A DNA stretch of 64,000 bases from Burkholderia sp. Ax-1719 (GCF_011753055.1 NZ_VWWJ01000011.1:124001-188000); one strand, 5' to 3'. Shown: positions 9,473 through 18,375, numbered from the stretch's first letter. The notes: a model not told the origin generated them from the letters alone. Translations and numbers: made by a program.

Positions 9473-10231
9473 CTAAACGCAACGCCCGCCGTCCACTTCG
9501 ACACAGGTTCCGGTGATGAACGCGGCTTCGTCGGAAGCCAGATAGAGGCAGGCGTTCGCCACGTCCTGCGGCGTGGAAAAGCGCCCAAGCGGGATCGTGG
9601 CGATAAAGCGCTGACGGTTCTCGGGCGTATCGGGCACGCCCATGAATTCGGCGGTCAAACCCGTATCGCCGATCACGGGATTCACGCAGTTCACGCGGAT
9701 GCGATCGGGGCCAAGCTCGGCGGCCAGCGCCTTGCTGGCGACGATCATCGCGCCCTTGCTGCCGTTGTACCAGACGAGTCCGGGCCGTGGCCGGATGCCC
9801 GCGGTCGACGCGATATTGACGAACGCGCCGCCGCCGCGCTCGCGAAAATGCGGCACGAACGCGCGCACGCTCCAGTAAAGGCCCTTCACGTTGACGGCGT
9901 AGACGCGGTCGAATTCGGCTTCGCTCACGTCCATCACCGGTTTGTTGCGATGCGTCGTGCCCGCGTTGTTGACGACGATATCCACGCCGCCGAATTCGTC
10001 GACGGCGGCTGCGCGCAGCGTGTCCCAGTCGGCCTCGCGCGTGATGTCGCCCTGCACGGCGATGGCCTTGCCGCCCGCGAGCGCAATATCGCTCGCCACG
10101 CGCTGCGCGGCCTCCAGGTTGAGATCGTTGATGACGACGTTCGCGCCCTCGCGCGCGAAGGTTCTGGCGATGCCTTCGCCGAAGCCCGAGCCCGCGCCCG
10201 TGACCACGGCCGTCTTGCCTTTGAGTCGCAT
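9473..10231 (-). CDS. Short-chain dehydrogenase/reductase, NAD-type
   Basis: A classical SDR of 252 residues. The nucleotide-binding TGAGSGFG motif is at 11-18, Asp36 ends strand 2 (which favours NAD over NADP), NNAG is at 88-91, and the catalytic Ser142, Tyr155 and Lys159 are all present. The C terminus TGTCVEVDGGRCV is normal for the family. It starts 36 bases after the aldehyde dehydrogenase stop, with GGAG before the ATG. An alcohol-to-aldehyde or ketone oxidation feeding the adjacent dehydrogenase is a reasonable reading, but the substrate is unknown. Confidence 0.9.
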   Translation of the reverse strand: MRLKGKTAVVTGAGSGFGEGIARTFAREGANVVINDLNLEAAQRVASDIALAGGKAIAVQGDITREADWDTLRAAAVDEFGGVDIVVNNAGTTHRNKPVMDVSEAEFDRVYAVNVKGLYWSVRAFVPHFRERGGGAFVNIASTAGIRPRPGLVWYNGSKGAMIVASKALAAELGPDRIRVNCVNPVIGDTGLTAEFMGVPDTPENRQRFIATIPLGRFSTPQDVANACLYLASDEAAFITGTCVEVDGGRCV

Positions 10232-10267
10232 GGTGTCTCCGTTTTTTTGCTCGCGATGGAACGGGTC

Positions 10268-11707
10268 TTAGCCGTGGCGGATCGCGATGGTTTTGAGCAC
10301 GGTGAAGCCATAGAGCGCTTCGAAGCCCTTTTCGCGGCCGTGGCCCGACTGGCGCGTGCCGCCAAAAGGTAGTTCCACGCCGCCGCCCGCGCCATAGTTG
10401 TTGACGAACACCTGCCCCGCGCGCACGCGCCGCGCGAGGCGCATCTGGCGCGCGCCGTCGCGCGTCCAGATCCCCGCGACGAGGCCATACGGCGTGCCGT
10501 TGGCGAGCGTGAGCGCTTGCGCTTCGTCGTCGAAGGGCATGGCGGCGAGCACCGGCCCGAACACTTCTTCCTGCGCCAGACGGCTGTGCGGCGGCACATC
10601 GCGCAAAAGCGCCGGGACTTCGTAAAAGCCGCTATCGGACGCGCGGGCGTCGAGCTGGCCGCGCGCGGCTACGGCAATGCGTTCGCGCTGCGCCTCGTCG
10701 AGGAAATCGCGCACGCGCCGCCGCTGTTTCTCGCTGATGAGCGGGCCGCAGTCGAGATCGGCGCTCGCAGGGCCGACGCGCAGCGCGTCGAACGCCGCCG
10801 CGAGCCGGTCGAGCAGGGGTTCATACGCGCTGCGCTCGATCAGCACGCGGCTGCCCGCCGAGCAGGTCTGTCCGGCGTTCTGCACGATTGCGGCGACCAG
10901 CACGGGCAGGGCGGCGTCGAAGTCGGCATCGGCGAACACGATTTGCGGCGACTTGCCGCCCAGTTCCAGCGTGACCGGGACGTGGTTTTCGGCGGCCATC
11001 TGCGCGACCCGCTTGCCGGTGAGCGGCGAGCCGGTGAAGGAGATGTGGTCGATACCCGAATGCGCCGCGAGCGCCGCGCCCGCCTCATGGCCGAGTCCCG
11101 TCACGATGTTGAGCGCGCCCGGCGGCAGGCCCGCTTCGCGGGCGAGCGCCGCCACGTGCAAGAGCGAGACGCAGGCGTCTTCGGCGGGTTTGACCACGCA
11201 GGCGTTGCCTGCTGCGAGCGCGGCGCCGACGCTGCGGCCGAAAATCTGCATCGGATAGTTCCACGGCACGATGTGGCCCGTGACGCCGTGCGGCTCGCGG
11301 ATCGTGAGCACCGTGTAGCCGGGCTGATAGGGCAGCGTTTCGCCGTGCAGCTTGTCGGCGGCGCCCGCGTAGAACTCGAAGTAGCGCGCCAGCGCGGCGG
11401 CATCGGCGCGGGCCTGTTTGAGCGGCTTGCCGGTGTCCTGCGCTTCGAGTTGCGCGAGCGTTTCCTTGTCGCGCGTGACGAGCCCAGCAAGCGCGAACAG
11501 CAGACGGCCGCGTTCGGCGGGGGACAGAGCACCCCATGCGCCCTCGAAGGCGCGGCGCGCGGCCTGGACGGCGGCGTCGATATCGGCGGCATTGCCGCGC
11601 GCGAGCTCGGCGAAGGGGAGACCCGTGGAGGGATCGAGGGCGGCGATGGTCTCGCCGCTGGCGGGCGGACACCATTCGCCGCCAATGAAATGCTTTGCTG
11701 ATTCCAT
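10268..11707 (-). CDS. NAD(P)-dependent aldehyde dehydrogenase
   Basis: A 479-residue aldehyde dehydrogenase that oxidises an aldehyde to its acid. Catalytic Cys282 (GQTCSAGS), general base Glu248 (LELGGKSP) and the oxyanion Asn150 (VPWNYP) are in place, as is the FTGS motif near 224. The overall look is of the betaine-aldehyde / aminobutyraldehyde branch, which is promiscuous, so the substrate stays open. The start at 11707 has GAGG a few bases upstream; a further in-frame ATG at 11800 would add 31 residues that include the translated 12-bp repeats and do not look like protein. It is the first gene of the leftward operon with the SDR and MFS genes. Confidence 0.92.
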   Translation of the reverse strand: MESAKHFIGGEWCPPASGETIAALDPSTGLPFAELARGNAADIDAAVQAARRAFEGAWGALSPAERGRLLFALAGLVTRDKETLAQLEAQDTGKPLKQARADAAALARYFEFYAGAADKLHGETLPYQPGYTVLTIREPHGVTGHIVPWNYPMQIFGRSVGAALAAGNACVVKPAEDACVSLLHVAALAREAGLPPGALNIVTGLGHEAGAALAAHSGIDHISFTGSPLTGKRVAQMAAENHVPVTLELGGKSPQIVFADADFDAALPVLVAAIVQNAGQTCSAGSRVLIERSAYEPLLDRLAAAFDALRVGPASADLDCGPLISEKQRRRVRDFLDEAQRERIAVAARGQLDARASDSGFYEVPALLRDVPPHSRLAQEEVFGPVLAAMPFDDEAQALTLANGTPYGLVAGIWTRDGARQMRLARRVRAGQVFVNNYGAGGGVELPFGGTRQSGHGREKGFEALYGFTVLKTIAIRHG

Positions 11708-11754
11708 GCATGCGCCTCGCTGGATAGGGAGTGAAACGCCGGACGGGACAGAAA

Positions 11755-11790
11755 GTAAGGCAGACGGTAAGACAGACGTTACGGCAGACA
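11755..11790. repeat. 12-bp tandem repeat, three imperfect copies
   Basis: GTAAGGCAGACG, GTAAGACAGACG and TTACGGCAGACA are contiguous, with a weaker fourth copy just before them. The array lies 48 bp upstream of the aldehyde dehydrogenase start, within the 325-bp divergent gap to ppa, and could affect that promoter. Confidence 0.75.
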
Positions 11791-11890
11791 GCCGCTTCAT
11801 TATCGCGCCATTCGCGGCGGCGGCGCGCGGGAATTCAGCAGCCGCTACATCCGCGCGATGGAACGCTTGCGGCCCGCACCAGGGTTCGTC

Positions 11891-11918
11891 CTGGACGGCT
11901 TGCCAGATTGGCTATAAT
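11891..11918 (+). promoter_or_regulatory. Likely sigma-70 promoter of ppa
   Basis: A perfect TATAAT at 11913-11918 lies 115 bp before the ppa start. The best -35 is CTGGAC at 11891-11896 with a 16-bp spacer, which is weak. The rest of the 11708-12032 gap contains the tandem repeat and no gene. Confidence 0.55.
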
Positions 11919-12032
11919 GGCCGACAACCTCGAACGTCCGGTTTCGCGCCGGCGCGCCGCGCGGGGTCTGCCTCGCGCGCGCCGCCGTACCGTGCAACCG
12001 TCGCTTTTTTCCCTTTTCAACAGAGAGCGCTC

Positions 12033-12560
12033 ATGAGCTTCGCAAACGTGCCCGCCGGCAAGGATCTGCCGCAAGACTTCAACGTCATCATCGAGATTCC
12101 GGCGCAAAGCGACCCGGTCAAGTACGAAGCCGACAAGGAAATGGGCGTGCTCGTCGTCGACCGTTTCGTCGGCACCGGCATGCGCTACCCGGTCAACTAC
12201 GGTTTCATTCCGCAAACGCTGTCGGGCGACGGCGACCCCGTCGACGTGCTCGTGATCACGCCGTTCCCGCTGCTGGCCGGCTCGGTGGTGCGTTCGCGCG
12301 CCCTCGGCATGCTGCAGATGACCGATGAGTCGGGCGTCGACGCCAAGCTGATCGCCGTGCCGCACGACAAGGTTTGCCCGATGACGGCCAACATCAAGTC
12401 GCTGGACGACGTGCCCGAGTACCTGAAGGACCAGATCAAGCACTTCTTCGAGCAATACAAGGCGCTCGAAAAGGGCAAGTGGGTCAAGGTCGACGGCTGG
12501 GCAGGCATCGAAGCCGCTCACAAGGAAATCACGGAAGGTTTTGCCAACGCGCAGAAGTAA
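12033..12560 (+). CDS. ppa: Inorganic pyrophosphatase, family I
   Basis: Hydrolyses pyrophosphate to phosphate, pulling polymerisation and activation reactions forward; a soluble Mg-dependent enzyme. The 175-residue length equals that of E. coli Ppa. The signature DGDPVD at 66-71 gives the metal-binding aspartates, and the KYEADKE and RYPVNYGFIP segments are family-typical. The start at 12033 is the first ATG after the TATAAT promoter that keeps the standard N terminus. A terminator hairpin follows 40 bp after the stop. Confidence 0.97.
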   Translation: MSFANVPAGKDLPQDFNVIIEIPAQSDPVKYEADKEMGVLVVDRFVGTGMRYPVNYGFIPQTLSGDGDPVDVLVITPFPLLAGSVVRSRALGMLQMTDESGVDAKLIAVPHDKVCPMTANIKSLDDVPEYLKDQIKHFFEQYKALEKGKWVKVDGWAGIEAAHKEITEGFANAQK

Positions 12561-12600
12561 GCGTTCCGGCTTTCCGCGAATTTCGCTGGAAAAACCGCAA

Positions 12601-12637
12601 AAAAAACCGCACGAGTCGCAAGACCGTGCGGTTTTTT
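12601..12637. terminator. Intrinsic terminator after ppa
   Basis: AAAAAACCGCACG pairs with CGTGCGGTTTTTT around a ten-base loop. The T tract touches the stop codon of the oppositely oriented GIY-YIG gene, so the same hairpin probably serves both directions. Confidence 0.92.
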
Positions 12638-12963
12638 TATGCTTCGGGTTCGGCGCTCTCGACGGGTTCTGCCGATTCGGCGGGTTCAGGCGGCGGGGGC
12701 AGTACCGAATCGATCGAGCGCTCGCCCGCCGCGAGCGCACGTTTTTCGGTCGGCTTCAGACGCTTGACCCAGTATTCGGCGCTCGACGCGCTGGAGCGGT
12801 TGGCGAACTCGAATTGCGCGAGCACCTGCACCGGCTTGCGCGCACGTGTGTAGCGCGCCCCCGTGCCGTTGGCGTGCTGGGCGAAGCGCGCTTCCACGTC
12901 GATGGCGATGCCCGTGTAGACGCTGCCATCGGCGCATTCGAGCAGATAGAGAAACCACGACAT
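12637..12963 (-). CDS. GIY-YIG domain protein (YhbQ/UPF0213 type)
   Basis: A single GIY-YIG nuclease fold of 108 residues: FLYLLECADGSVYTGIA carries the two strands of the motif, in the YVYLLEC..G..YTG form typical of the short stand-alone family. HANGTGARYTRARKPVQVL and EYWVKRLKPTEKRAL match the rest of the domain. A Pro/Glu/Ser tail at 88-108 is extra. E. coli YhbQ is a DNA-processing protein of uncertain role; the function here is inferred only. It starts two bases after the stop of the upstream acyltransferase-like gene, so the two are co-transcribed. Confidence 0.88.
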   Translation of the reverse strand: MSWFLYLLECADGSVYTGIAIDVEARFAQHANGTGARYTRARKPVQVLAQFEFANRSSASSAEYWVKRLKPTEKRALAAGERSIDSVLPPPPEPAESAEPVESAEPEA

Positions 12964-12965
12964 GG

Positions 12966-14177
12966 TCAGCTTCGGAAGGGATTGTGCTCGTTCAACTCGT
13001 GCACATACGCGTGGATCTGGTTGGTCTCGCTGTCCAGAAAGCGCGCGACCGCATCCGAGAAGGCCGGATGCGCGAGCCAGTGCGCCGAGCGCGTCACTGT
13101 GGGCATGAAGCCGCGCGCCATCTTGTGCTCGCCTTGCGCGCCGCCTTCGAACACGGCGAGCTTTTCCTCGATGCAGAATTCCAGCGGCTGGTAGTACGCG
13201 GTCTCGAAGTGCAGGCAGGGCACGTGTTCGAGCGCGCCCCAGTAGCGGCCGTAGAGCGTGCCGCCGGTGCCATCGGCGTCACGCTGATAGACCACCAGCG
13301 AGCTGGCGATGGGCTTGCCTTCGTATTCGGCGATCACGAGCAGCAGGTTCTCCGGCATGCTCGCGCCGATCATGCGGAAAAAGTCCAGATTCAGATACGG
13401 CGACGAAAAATGCTCGCGGTAGGTCTGGCGGTAGCAGCGGCTGAAAAAGCGCCAGTCCTCGTCGCGGATGTCCTCGCCGCGAATGCGCTTGAGCGTGACG
13501 CCCGCGTCGCGCACCTTGCGGCGTTCGGCGCGGATGTTCTTGCGCTTCTTCTGTTCGAGCGTGGAAAGGAAGTCTTCGAAGTCGCGATAGCCGTTGTTGA
13601 GCCAGTGAAACTGCACGCCCTCGCGCTGCATCATGCCCAGATCGGTGAGCGCGGACGCGTCTTCAGCGGTCGGAAACAGCACATGCAGGGACGACACGTC
13701 GGTCTGCTCGGCGAATGCCAGCAGCGTGGCGGCGAGGTGGCGATGCGCGGTGTCGTCGGTCGCCATCAGGCGTGTGCCCTGGACCGGCGTGAACGGCACC
13801 GCGCACAGCAGCTTCGGGTAGTACTCCAGGCCGTTGCGCTTGTAGGCATCGGCCCAGGCCCAGTCGAACACGTATTCGCCGTACGAGTGGCCCTTGAGAT
13901 AGACCGGCGCGGCCGCCGCGAGCTTGCCCGTGCGCGCATCCGTGAGGGTGACGAACTGCGGCGCCCAGCCCGCGTCGGGCGTGGCGCAGCGCGTGGCGTC
14001 GAGCGCCGCGAGGAATTCGTGGCGCAGAAACGGCGTCGGCTGCGCCTGGCGCGCGAGCAGCGCGTTCCATTCGGCGGCGTCGAGCTCGGACGGTGAGCCG
14101 ATAATGCCCGTGCGATAATCGAAATGTTCCTTGTCCAACTGGCGTGCCCGTGTTTGCTGCGCTGTGCAAACGGCCAT
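12966..14177 (-). CDS. FemAB-like GNAT-fold protein (DUF482, peptidogalycan biosynthesis/recognition family)
   Basis: Residues fit the DUF482 family, which has two GNAT-like folds as in FemAB aminoacyl or acyl transferases: TPFLRHEFLAALD near the start, EQKKRKNIRAERRKV in the middle and GARGFMPT-like KMARGFMPTVTRSAHWLAHP near the end. The name of the family refers to a proposed role in cell-surface sugar-peptide assembly that has not been shown. I use the ATG at 14177 (403 residues); a GTG at 14243 is possible but would run into the divergent nadE promoter area. It is read leftward, head to head with nadE, and ends two bases before the GIY-YIG gene. Confidence 0.8.
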   Translation of the reverse strand: MAVCTAQQTRARQLDKEHFDYRTGIIGSPSELDAAEWNALLARQAQPTPFLRHEFLAALDATRCATPDAGWAPQFVTLTDARTGKLAAAAPVYLKGHSYGEYVFDWAWADAYKRNGLEYYPKLLCAVPFTPVQGTRLMATDDTAHRHLAATLLAFAEQTDVSSLHVLFPTAEDASALTDLGMMQREGVQFHWLNNGYRDFEDFLSTLEQKKRKNIRAERRKVRDAGVTLKRIRGEDIRDEDWRFFSRCYRQTYREHFSSPYLNLDFFRMIGASMPENLLLVIAEYEGKPIASSLVVYQRDADGTGGTLYGRYWGALEHVPCLHFETAYYQPLEFCIEEKLAVFEGGAQGEHKMARGFMPTVTRSAHWLAHPAFSDAVARFLDSETNQIHAYVHELNEHNPFRS

Positions 14178-14275
14178 GGTAAAGCAAACGACCCGAACGG
14201 GTGAGACCGCGGGGTGATACCGCGATCGCCATCCTGCCTCCACGCCCTCCGGCTTTTCGCTTATCGGTTATCGAA

Positions 14276-16357
14276 ATGAAAGAGCGCTTCTTCAATCTCT
14301 ATTCGCACGGTTTCGCGCGCGTGGCCGTGGGCGTACCGCGCTGCCGCGTGGCCGATCCGGCCTTCAACGTCGCCCAGACGCTCGCGCTCGCGCGCGAAGC
14401 CGCCGCCAAAGGCGCGGCGCTGGTCGCGTTCCCGGAACTCGGTTTGTCGGCGTATAGCTGCGACGATCTTTTCCATCAGCAGGCGTTGCTCGATGCCTGC
14501 GAACAGGCGCTCGCGCAGATCGTCGAGGCTTCGGCGGAATTGCCGCTGGCGATGATCGTCGGCCTGCCGGTGCGCGTGGGGCATGCGCTCTTCAATTGCG
14601 CGGCGGTGGTGTCGGGCGGGCGCGTCGCGGGCATCGTGCCGAAGAGTTTCCTGCCGAATTACGGCGAGTTTTACGAGCCGCGCCAGTTCAGCGCCGCCGA
14701 TAGCGCAAGCGTGGATAGCGTGCGCATCGCGGGCATGGAGGCGCCGTTCGGCGCGTCGCTGCTGTTCGAAGCGGCGCAGATTCCGGGGCTGCGCTTTCAT
14801 GTCGAGATCTGCGAAGACGTCTGGGTGCCGATTCCGCCGTCGTCGTTCGCGGCGCTGGCCGGTGCTTCGGTGCTGGTGAATCTGTCGGCGTCGAACGTGG
14901 TGGTGGGCAAGGCGGGGTATCGGCAGCAGCTGGTGTCGCAGCAATCGGCGCGCTGCCTGGCGGCTTATCTCTATACCTCGGCGGGTCAGGGTGAATCGAC
15001 CACCGACATGGCATGGGACGGCCAGGCGCTGGTCTGCGAAAACGGCGAAACGCTCGCGCAATCCGAGCGCTTTCTCGCCGACTCGCATCTGATCTTCGCC
15101 GATGTCGATCTCGAACGGCTGCAGCAGGAGCGTATCCGTCAGACCACCTTCGGCGATTCGATCCGCCGTTACGCCGACGAAGTGGCCAAATTCCGCGTGA
15201 TTCAATGCGAACTCGGTGCCGAGGGCGCGTGGACGCGCGAGACGCTGGCGCTCGAACGCCGCGTCGAACGCTTCCCGTACGTGCCGGCCGACCCGAAGCG
15301 CCGCGACGAGCGCTGCAACGAGGTCTACAACATTCAGGTGCAGGCGCTGGTGCAGCGTTTGCAGCAGGCGGGCATCAAGAAGGTAGTGATCGGCGTGTCG
15401 GGCGGGCTGGATTCGACCCACGCGCTGCTGGTCTGCGCCAAGGCGATGGACCGTCTGGGCCTGCCGCGCGCCAATATCCTCGCGTACACCATGCCCGGCT
15501 TCGCGACTAGCGAGCGCACGCTGCGCCAGGCGCGCGAACTGATGAACCTCGTGGGCTGCACGGCGCGCGAGATCGACATTCGCCAGAGCTGCATGCAGAT
15601 GCTCGAAGACCTCGGCCATCCGTATTCGGAAGGTAAGGAGGCCTACGACATCACCTTCGAAAACGTGCAGGCGGGCGAGCGCACCAATCACCTGTTCCGT
15701 CTCGCCAACTTCAATCACGCGATTGTGATTGGCACCGGCGATCTGTCGGAGCTGGCGCTGGGTTGGTGTACGTACGGCGTGGGCGATCACATGTCGCATT
15801 ACAACGTCAACGCCAGCGTGCCGAAGACGCTCATCACGCATCTGGTGCGCTGGGTCGCGGAAACCGGGCAGATCGGCCAGAACGGCGAAAGCGGCGCGGA
15901 CGTGCTCGAAGCGATTCTCGCCACCGACATCAGCCCGGAACTGATCCCCGGCAAGACCGATGGCGCGCCCGAGCAGAAGACTGAAAGCACCATCGGCCCG
16001 TACGAATTGCAGGACTTCAACCTTTACTACACGCTGCGCTTCGGCTTTGCGCCCACCAAGGTCGCGTTCCTTGCGCGTCACGCGTGGGGCAGCGTCGCGT
16101 CGGGCGCGTGGCCCGACAACGCCAAGGTCGCGCGCAATGCGTACGACCTCGTGGCGATCAAGCGCAATCTGCGCATCTTCCTCGACCGCTTTTTCCGCAC
16201 CAGCCAGTTCAAGCGCACCTGTATTCCGAATGCGCCGAAGGTGGGTTCGGGCGGCTCGCTGTCGCCGCGCGGCGACTGGCGCGCGCCGAGCGATTCGGAA
16301 AGCGCGGTGTGGCTCGCCGATCTCGATCGGGTGCCCACGCACGAGCCCAAGGCTTGA
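14276..16357 (+). CDS. nadE: Glutamine-dependent NAD(+) synthase
   Basis: Last step of NAD synthesis: adenylates nicotinic acid adenine dinucleotide and amidates it with ammonia from glutamine. The 693-residue protein is the two-domain form. The N-terminal nitrilase/amidase domain supplies Glu54 (AFPELGLSAY), a Lys near 122 (VPKSFLPNYGEFYE) and nucleophile Cys179 (EICEDVWVP). The C-terminal synthetase has the P-loop SGGLDST at about 375-381 and LGWCTYGVGDHM further on. The start is the ATG at 14276, since the preceding in-frame stretch lacks conservation. The glnB gene follows 88 bp later, which links NAD amidation to glutamine status. Confidence 0.95.
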   Translation: MKERFFNLYSHGFARVAVGVPRCRVADPAFNVAQTLALAREAAAKGAALVAFPELGLSAYSCDDLFHQQALLDACEQALAQIVEASAELPLAMIVGLPVRVGHALFNCAAVVSGGRVAGIVPKSFLPNYGEFYEPRQFSAADSASVDSVRIAGMEAPFGASLLFEAAQIPGLRFHVEICEDVWVPIPPSSFAALAGASVLVNLSASNVVVGKAGYRQQLVSQQSARCLAAYLYTSAGQGESTTDMAWDGQALVCENGETLAQSERFLADSHLIFADVDLERLQQERIRQTTFGDSIRRYADEVAKFRVIQCELGAEGAWTRETLALERRVERFPYVPADPKRRDERCNEVYNIQVQALVQRLQQAGIKKVVIGVSGGLDSTHALLVCAKAMDRLGLPRANILAYTMPGFATSERTLRQARELMNLVGCTAREIDIRQSCMQMLEDLGHPYSEGKEAYDITFENVQAGERTNHLFRLANFNHAIVIGTGDLSELALGWCTYGVGDHMSHYNVNASVPKTLITHLVRWVAETGQIGQNGESGADVLEAILATDISPELIPGKTDGAPEQKTESTIGPYELQDFNLYYTLRFGFAPTKVAFLARHAWGSVASGAWPDNAKVARNAYDLVAIKRNLRIFLDRFFRTSQFKRTCIPNAPKVGSGGSLSPRGDWRAPSDSESAVWLADLDRVPTHEPKA

Positions 16358-16380
16358 GCTGCGCGCGCGCAGCGTAGAAT
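16354..16380 (+). promoter_or_regulatory. Possible promoter of glnB
   Basis: TTGAGC at 16354-16359 and TAGAAT at 16375-16380 are separated by a 15-bp spacer, a little short of ideal. The -35 overlaps the nadE stop codon. Read-through from nadE is the alternative source of transcript. Confidence 0.35.
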
Positions 16381-16445
16381 TGCAGGATCAACGCCGTTTT
16401 AGCGTTACCGCTTAACCGAAATCACAACCTCCCAAGGGGCACGCC

Positions 16446-16784
16446 ATGAAACGCATTACCGCCGTCATCAAACCGTTCAAGCTCGACGAAGTGCGCGAGG
16501 CGCTCGCCGAAGTGGGCCTCACCGGCCTGACCGTCACCGAAGTCAAGGGCTTTGGCCGCCAGAAGGGCCACACGGAGCTGTACCGTGGCGCCGAATACGT
16601 GGTGGACTTCCTGCCGAAGGTGAAGATCGAAGTGGTGGTCGCCAACGACCAGAGCGATCAGGTGATCGACGCGATCATCGGCGCGGCGCGCACGGGCAAG
16701 ATCGGCGACGGCAAGATTTTCGTCACCGACGTCGAACGCGTGATCCGCATCCGTACCGGCGAAGAAAACGAAGCCGCGGTTTAA
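16446..16784 (+). CDS. glnB: Nitrogen regulatory protein PII
   Basis: A 112-residue PII signal protein that binds 2-oxoglutarate and ATP/ADP and reports nitrogen status to GlnE, NtrB and other partners. The T loop is intact with Tyr51 (the usual uridylylation site) in GHTELYRGAEYVVDF, and the C-terminal signature TGKIGDGKIFV is present. Whether it is strictly GlnB or GlnK is not decided by sequence; no amtB follows, which favours GlnB. AAGGGG precedes the ATG. Confidence 0.93.
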   Translation: MKRITAVIKPFKLDEVREALAEVGLTGLTVTEVKGFGRQKGHTELYRGAEYVVDFLPKVKIEVVVANDQSDQVIDAIIGAARTGKIGDGKIFVTDVERVIRIRTGEENEAAV

Positions 16785-16804
16785 GGCGCGTTGCGCTTCA
16801 CACC

Positions 16805-16853
16805 ATAAAAAACAAAAGGGACGGCGCCGCAAGTCAACCTCGCGGCCCGTCCC
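16805..16853 (-). terminator. Second (distal) terminator of the porin transcript
   Basis: On the reverse strand GGGACGG...CCGTCCC (16818-16853, with inner CCGC/GCGGC pairing) is followed by TTTTGTTTTTT. On the forward strand there is no T tract, so it mainly stops leftward transcription before it reaches glnB. Confidence 0.75.
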
Positions 16854-16857
16854 ACAA

Positions 16858-16894
16858 TAAAAAACGGTGCAGTACCCTTTCGGACACCGCACCG
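16858..16894 (-). terminator. First terminator of the porin transcript
   Basis: On the reverse strand CGGTGC...GCACCG (16865-16894) is followed directly by TTTTTTATT. It sits 100 bp after the porin stop and just ahead of a second terminator in the same direction. Confidence 0.8.
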
Positions 16895-16993
16895 ATACGC
16901 GCCTCTCGCAGCAGCGTGAAAACGTCGATGTAGCTGTTCTGTCTACACCCGGTTCAGGTGGAGGCGCGGGCTGGAAGGCCCGCGCTCACACAC

Positions 16994-18145
16994 TTAGAAC
17001 GAGTGCTGGATGCCTGCGTACACGCCGCTCTGGCTGTGGCCGATGAGCGGGTTGCCCGTGGCAGCCGACGTACCGTAGTTGTTGGCGTTCAGACCGAAGT
17101 TGGCCGTCTTGCTGTTCTGCACCGTAGCTGCCTGGATGTCGAGCAGCGTGCGCTTGGACAGGTTGTACGAGCCGCCGACCGTGTACAGCGTGGCGTTGCC
17201 GCCACCGTTGTTGGCGTTCACGTGGTAGACCGCTGCGATCAGCGCGGCTGCCGGCGTCAGCTGCCACGTCACACCGCCCCATTCGTGATCGAGCGTGCTC
17301 GGCTGGCCGATTGCCAGACCCGACATGCCCGACGAGCGGACGGCTTCGTAGCCGCCTTGCAGCTTGAACGGGCCGAGGAACACGTTGACCATCGCCATGT
17401 AGTCACGCGAGTAGGCGAACACGCCTTGTCCCGTGTTGGCCGAGTTCACGCCGGTCGGATCGTAAGCGCCGCCGAGCGTGCCGGTATTCGGGTTGCGGAT
17501 TTCGTCGTACAGGCCGCGGATCTGGAACAGCGAGTTCGTGTACGTCAGTTGCAGACCGTCTTCACGACCTTGCGCCGTCGTGCCGTTGCCGTTCCAGCTC
17601 GTCGAGTTCGAGAACGAGTACTGGCCGTACACGTCGAAGCCAGCGAACTTCGGCGACTGGTACGAAATGTTGTTGCTCGATTGCGGCCAGTTGCGGCCAC
17701 GCACCAGCGACGCCGACGACCAGTTCGACTGACCGAACGGGTCGAAGTCCCAAATGCCGTTGGAGATGAACAGTTCGCGGCCCAGCAGCAGGGTACCGAA
17801 CTGGTCGTTCGACATACCAACCGTTGCCCAACGATTGAAGAGACCACCGTTGCCCGGGCCTTGACCGTTTGCGGTGCTGAAGCTGCCTTCCAGCTGGAAC
17901 AGTGCCTTGTTGCCGCCGCCGAGGTCTTCAACGCCCTTCATACCCCAGAGGCTGGTGCCCCAGTAGCCGCTTTCGAGCTGAACCTGGCTCTTGCCGCTGG
18001 TTGCAGCGCCCGTGCCGCCACCCGTGCCGACGCCGCTCATGTAAGCGAAACCCGCATCGAGGCGGCCGTAGAGCGTCACGCTGCTTTGCGCATGCGCGAG
18101 GACGCCAGCGGACATCAGTGCCGCGGCGAGCAATGCTTTCTTCAT
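16994..18145 (-). CDS. Gram-negative outer-membrane porin (Burkholderia OmpC-like)
   Basis: A trimeric 16-strand general porin by family. The 383-residue precursor starts MKKALLAAALMSAGVLAHAQ with signal cleavage after AHA; mature SSVTLYGRLDAGFAY is the usual betaproteobacterial porin N terminus, and the chain ends in GVYAGIQHSF with the terminal Phe that the BAM complex recognises. The constriction-loop motif region (VRGRNWPQSSNNISYQSPKFAGF) is normal. GGAG lies upstream of the ATG at 18145; the in-frame ATG four codons earlier overlaps that site. It is monocistronic, with tandem terminators downstream and a long AT-rich leader upstream. Confidence 0.95.
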   Translation of the reverse strand: MKKALLAAALMSAGVLAHAQSSVTLYGRLDAGFAYMSGVGTGGGTGAATSGKSQVQLESGYWGTSLWGMKGVEDLGGGNKALFQLEGSFSTANGQGPGNGGLFNRWATVGMSNDQFGTLLLGRELFISNGIWDFDPFGQSNWSSASLVRGRNWPQSSNNISYQSPKFAGFDVYGQYSFSNSTSWNGNGTTAQGREDGLQLTYTNSLFQIRGLYDEIRNPNTGTLGGAYDPTGVNSANTGQGVFAYSRDYMAMVNVFLGPFKLQGGYEAVRSSGMSGLAIGQPSTLDHEWGGVTWQLTPAAALIAAVYHVNANNGGGNATLYTVGGSYNLSKRTLLDIQAATVQNSKTANFGLNANNYGTSAATGNPLIGHSQSGVYAGIQHSF

Positions 18146-18375
18146 CTTCTCCTCCATACCCTGTCAAAGAGTCAACCTTAGTACTGCGAAAGACGTCCGC
18201 GCGCCTTCGGGGTGCTGCGGACAGAAATAGTCGCGTAAAGGGAGTGTGACCCGAGGGATCGGCGTGTTACGGAACGATGCGAGCAGGACAACCTGTTCGA
18301 GTCGTCATGCAGATCCCCTGGTTGACTGGCATCTCCCGTTCTTATTTGAAGTGAAACTACTTTTAATGAACTTTG

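Noticed and set aside
14261..16342. A reverse-strand frame of about 690 codons opposite nadE
   Set aside because: Antisense of a clearly conserved gene, with an Arg/His-rich composition not typical of protein.
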